Origin: an uncultured Collinsella sp.
Lineage (GTDB): Bacteria > Actinomycetota > Coriobacteriia > Coriobacteriales > Coriobacteriaceae
Direction: 5' to 3'
NCBI GenBank assembly: GCA_905197665.1
Contig: CAJJZP010000039.1
Location: forward strand, 1-5,552
Length of the DNA: 5,552 nt
In this document: piece after piece, positions 5,344 through 5,552 of the stretch
How the letters are laid out: every line of letters starts with the position of its first letter
Position numbering within the stretch: the first letter of the stretch is position 1
The notes under the pieces: generated by a model
Seen by the model: the letters and a program-made list of their open reading frames with translations, nothing else
What the model was told of the DNA's origin: nothing
Databases searched by the model: none
Program-made: the position numbers and the translations under genes

Positions 5344-5509
5344 ACCAAGCACACAGCCGATGCCCGCCTCTAGGAAGTGCTCCAGCCTAGCAAGAGCCCC
5401 TACCAATAAAAAGCAACTATCAGCCCGGCGACTTTCCAGAGCGTAGGTTCCTGTAGCCGCCGCCAGCGAAGTTAACGTAGGGGAGGCCAGGGGCTTTGCC
5501 CCCAAATCT
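5344..5509. other. Non-coding stretch between the cassette and the right repeat
   Basis: I see no gene here. No convincing terminator follows the antitoxin-like gene within this stretch. A small dyad GGGGC-TTT-GCCCC lies at 5490-5502, directly next to the right-end repeat and perhaps part of it. A minus-strand open frame reaches in from 5505 but has no recognisable protein or ribosome binding site. The stretch may belong to a longer dispersed repeat of which 5510-5552 is the part with a second copy in this window. Confidence 0.4.
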
Positions 5510-5552
5510 TTCCGCAGGACGGCAGGACCCCCGCCGCACGAAGTGCGCAGCG
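5510..5552 (-). repeat. Right copy of the inverted repeat, cut by the window end
   Basis: Bases 5532-5552 and 5510-5521 are the exact reverse complements of 13-33 and 45-56. Between the blocks GCAGGAC is repeated in tandem (5514-5520 and 5522-5528). The internal dyad GCGCAC/GTGCG type stem (CGCAC-GAA-GTGCG, 5536-5548) is shared with the left copy. The outer arms that make the left copy a long hairpin are not present on the inner side here. It lies about 170 nt past the antitoxin-like gene. Confidence 0.7.

Noticed and set aside
5415..5422. AACTATCA resembling part of the operator arms, downstream of the cassette
   Set aside because: It is only 8 bp, without the second half-site GTGATA, and so is probably chance.
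5302..5505. Minus-strand open frame of 67 codons over the end of the HTH gene and the right repeat
   Set aside because: It has no recognisable protein family and no visible ribosome binding site, and it runs through repeat-like non-coding sequence. I could not support it as a gene.

Overview
The window looks like chromosomal DNA of a moderately high-GC, Gram-positive-type gut actinobacterium. My best guess is the class Coriobacteriia, Collinsella or a near relative. That rests on the feel of the proteins and codon use and on recalled resemblance, not on a search. All genes I can support are on the + strand: a DegV-family lipid-binding protein (373-1227), pyruvate formate-lyase activating enzyme pflA (1415-2233), a short serine-hydrolase remnant (2253-2453), a 5'-methylthioadenosine/S-adenosylhomocysteine nucleosidase mtnN (2532-3272), the ribosome-assembly GTPase engB (3311-3901), and a two-gene accessory cassette (3996-5343).

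The left 372 bases hold no gene. They contain a strong hairpin at the very edge (probably the terminator of a gene outside the window), a 29-nt imperfect hairpin, a pair of 10-bp direct repeats spaced 20 bp apart just upstream of a plausible promoter, and a structured leader before the DegV gene. The middle is ordinary housekeeping sequence. degV ends in a clear intrinsic terminator, pflA has its own upstream region, and mtnN and engB are 38 nt apart and probably share a transcript.

The interesting part is the right third. After engB comes a perfect inverted repeat (20-bp arms, 7-nt loop). Each arm is itself a dyad, TATCAC-N4-GTGATA, so there are four half-sites in 45 bp. A T-run and a strong ribosome binding site follow directly. 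Next is a 227-aa DUF3990-like protein, a family I associate with ADP-ribosyltransferase-like folds. It overlaps by 35 nt a 232-aa protein with a C-terminal XRE-type helix-turn-helix and an unassigned N-terminal domain. The layout (operator, effector, overlapping DNA-binding partner, AT-richer first gene) is that of a self-regulated toxin-antitoxin or defence cassette inserted after a housekeeping operon.

The two ends of the window carry inverted copies of one short repeat: 13-33 is the exact reverse complement of 5532-5552, and 45-56 of 5510-5521. The right copy lies just beyond the cassette. This suggests a dispersed genomic repeat family, with one copy marking the edge of the accessory segment.
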